Origin: a virus | DNA: 32,597 nt | Direction: 5' to 3' (one strand) | Virus record (IMG/VR): IMGVR_UViG_3300027793_000205 | Location: 1 to 32,597 of that record | In this document: in pieces, positions 32,005 to 32,597 of the stretch | Layout: every line of letters starts with the position of its first letter | Numbering within the stretch: position 1 is the stretch's first letter | Translations under genes and position numbers: made by a program | Notes under the pieces: model-generated | What the model was told of the DNA's origin: nothing | What the model saw: the letters and a program-made list of their open reading frames with translations, nothing else | Databases searched by the model: none

Positions 32005-32195
32005 TCTTCTCTCCTGATCTTCGGCAGCGGTGCCCAGCCCATCCAGAAATTGTCTTTACCGTTCCACTTCCCGTAGGCCGCGACACCGCCTTGCCCCAGC
32101 AATTGCACCTTGCTCCCCACCGGGCACGAAGACATCGGCCGCCAGTAGTAGTCCTGATCGACCGTCGCGGTGCGGGTGCTATCGGTGCGGGTCAC
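32001..32195 (-). CDS. Small phage protein of unknown function, Trp/Gly-rich (64 aa)
   Basis: The protein contains DYYWRPMSSCPVGSKVQLLG, then GKWNGKDNFWMGWAPLPKIR, a 'W-x-P-M...G-K-V-Q-L-L...W-x-P-L-P' pattern that I have seen in short phage proteins related to DUF551. It is likely a compact beta fold; the role is unknown. I chose GTG 32195 because AAGGGGG lies five bases before it and the GTGA overlap with the upstream stop matches the pattern of this operon. The frame is open to an ATG at 32246, which would add 17 unconserved-looking residues. Confidence 0.65.
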   Translation of the reverse strand: MTRTDSTRTATVDQDYYWRPMSSCPVGSKVQLLGQGGVAAYGKWNGKDNFWMGWAPLPKIRREE

Positions 32196-32446
32196 TTCTT
32201 CCCCCTTGCTCGGATGATGTCCTGAAACTCTCCGATCAGATCCCAACGACCTTGGGTGTAGTCTCTGGGGGCTACGACATTGCGCTTCAGTTTGAGTAAC
32301 TCTTTTTCAAGTTCTTCGCGCTCAACTGCGACTGCATGAGCAATGGCCTTCTCGGTAGCTTCTACGGCAGTTTTTAGAGTGTCAGCCACACCTCGGTCAT
32401 AGCTTTCCGAAATGATCTTCATTAGCTGCTCTCGCATATTGCTCAT
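32192..32446 (-). CDS. Small coiled-coil protein of unknown function (84 aa)
   Basis: The sequence is helical, with KAIAHAVAVEREELEKELLK as a likely coiled coil, and ends in IGEFQDIIRARGKK. No domain is recognised. ATG 32446 has AAGGGGAAAG upstream; the ATG overlaps a short upstream open frame (ATGA). The stop overlaps the next gene's GTG start. The DNA that encodes its final IRARGKK is nearly repeated just before its own start codon (see the repeat entry). Confidence 0.6.
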   Translation of the reverse strand: MSNMREQLMKIISESYDRGVADTLKTAVEATEKAIAHAVAVEREELEKELLKLKRNVVAPRDYTQGRWDLIGEFQDIIRARGKK

Positions 32447-32469
32447 GTCTTCTTTCCCCTTGCTCGGAT
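32195..32469 (-). repeat. 21-bp direct repeat carrying a ribosome site, 32195-32215 and 32449-32469
   Basis: Twenty of 21 bases match between the two copies (minus strand: ATCCGAGCAAGGGG, then A or G, then AAGAAG). Each copy lies directly before a start codon (GTG 32195, ATG 32446), provides the purine-rich ribosome site, and in one frame encodes IRARGKK. This suggests duplication of a gene end together with its translation signal. The bases between the copies belong to the 84-residue gene. Confidence 0.8.
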
Positions 32470-32493
32470 AGCTTCAGCGTAATGATCGGGCAT
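32443..32493 (-). CDS. Possible 16-codon ORF or remnant, MPDHYAEAIRARGKKT
   Basis: This frame starts with ATG at 32493, inside the last codons of the partial upstream gene, and its TGA overlaps the ATG of the 84-residue gene (ATGA). Its end, AIRARGKK, resembles the end of that gene (IIRARGKK). It may be the 3' remnant of a duplicated gene or a leader peptide that couples translation. There is no strong ribosome site before it, so a real product is doubtful. Confidence 0.3.
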   Translation of the reverse strand: MPDHYAEAIRARGKKT

Positions 32494-32597
32494 CCAACCA
32501 CTGCAGGAACGCCGACAGTTCAGGATATTTCTTCGTGAACTCCTCGCTGGCTGCTTCGTTTAGCCACTTAACACCATGTTCCAGATCGCCTTGAAGG
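32474..32597 (-). CDS. C-terminal part of an unknown protein (5' cut by window edge)
   Basis: The open frame entering from the right edge encodes LQGDLEHGVKWLNEAASEEF, then TKKYPELSAFLQWLDARSLR, and ends with TGA (32476-32474). The composition is that of a normal helical protein. No family can be assigned from 40 residues. It is the most upstream visible gene of the leftward module. Confidence 0.55.
   Translation of the reverse strand, partial: LQGDLEHGVKWLNEAASEEFTKKYPELSAFLQWLDARSLR

Noticed and set aside
32443-32597. Programmed frameshift joining the partial right-edge gene to the IRARGKK frame
   Set aside because: No slippery sequence is visible, and the +1 frame has a TAA shortly upstream; duplication is a simpler explanation.

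Overview
The window looks like part of the genome of a tailed, probably short-tailed (podovirus-like), double-stranded DNA phage of a Gram-negative host. The evidence is a holin/lysozyme pair, a run of virion proteins ending in a 3070-residue giant protein, and a compact replication block. The genes are tightly packed, often with 1-4 base stop/start overlaps, and by eye the base composition is moderately GC-rich (hand-counted stretches are about 60% GC). I see no terminase, portal, capsid, integrase, tRNA or rRNA gene, so the packaging/head module must lie outside the window. The host cannot be named from the sequence alone.

Layout. Bases 1-20675 are transcribed rightward (late module): the end of a glycosyltransferase-like gene, a holin-like membrane protein, a glycoside hydrolase 24-type lysozyme, a tail/stabilization-like protein, a jelly-roll (C1q/TNF-like) decoration or fibre protein, a 1612-residue repeat-rich structural protein, two Gln/Ala-rich helical virion proteins, and the giant protein. 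The giant protein carries an FtsK-gamma-like winged helix, long coiled coils, an HExxH metallopeptidase-like domain and a C-terminal polyvalent-protein-like region.

Bases 20659-32597 are transcribed leftward (early/replication module). In transcription order from the right edge come several small early proteins (including a stand-alone NrdR-like zinc ribbon and a DUF3310-like protein), a VRR-NUC nuclease domain in frame with a family A DNA polymerase, a small HExxH protein, a Cas4/RecB-like PD-(D/E)XK nuclease with a likely Fe-S cluster, an HNH protein, an SNF2-type helicase, a coiled-coil protein, a probable ssDNA-binding protein, a helix-turn-helix regulator, a PrimPol-helicase fusion, and a 62-residue protein. 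The two modules meet tail to tail and overlap by 17 bases.

How the genes work together (inference): the PrimPol-helicase would prime and unwind, the family A polymerase would copy, and the acidic-tailed protein would coat ssDNA. The SNF2 helicase, HNH, VRR-NUC and Cas4-like nucleases would process recombination or replication ends. A promoter with a 23-bp palindrome sits before the coiled-coil/SSB/HTH/primase genes, and the HTH protein is a natural candidate to bind it. The most unusual observations are: a 102-residue gene overprinted, in another frame, on the stop-free linker joining VRR-NUC to the polymerase; a leucine at the polymerase position equivalent to E. coli Phe762; a hairpin placed exactly between a Shine-Dalgarno sequence and the HTH start codon; and a low-GC insertion with a twin-arginine-like motif inside the giant protein's metallopeptidase domain.
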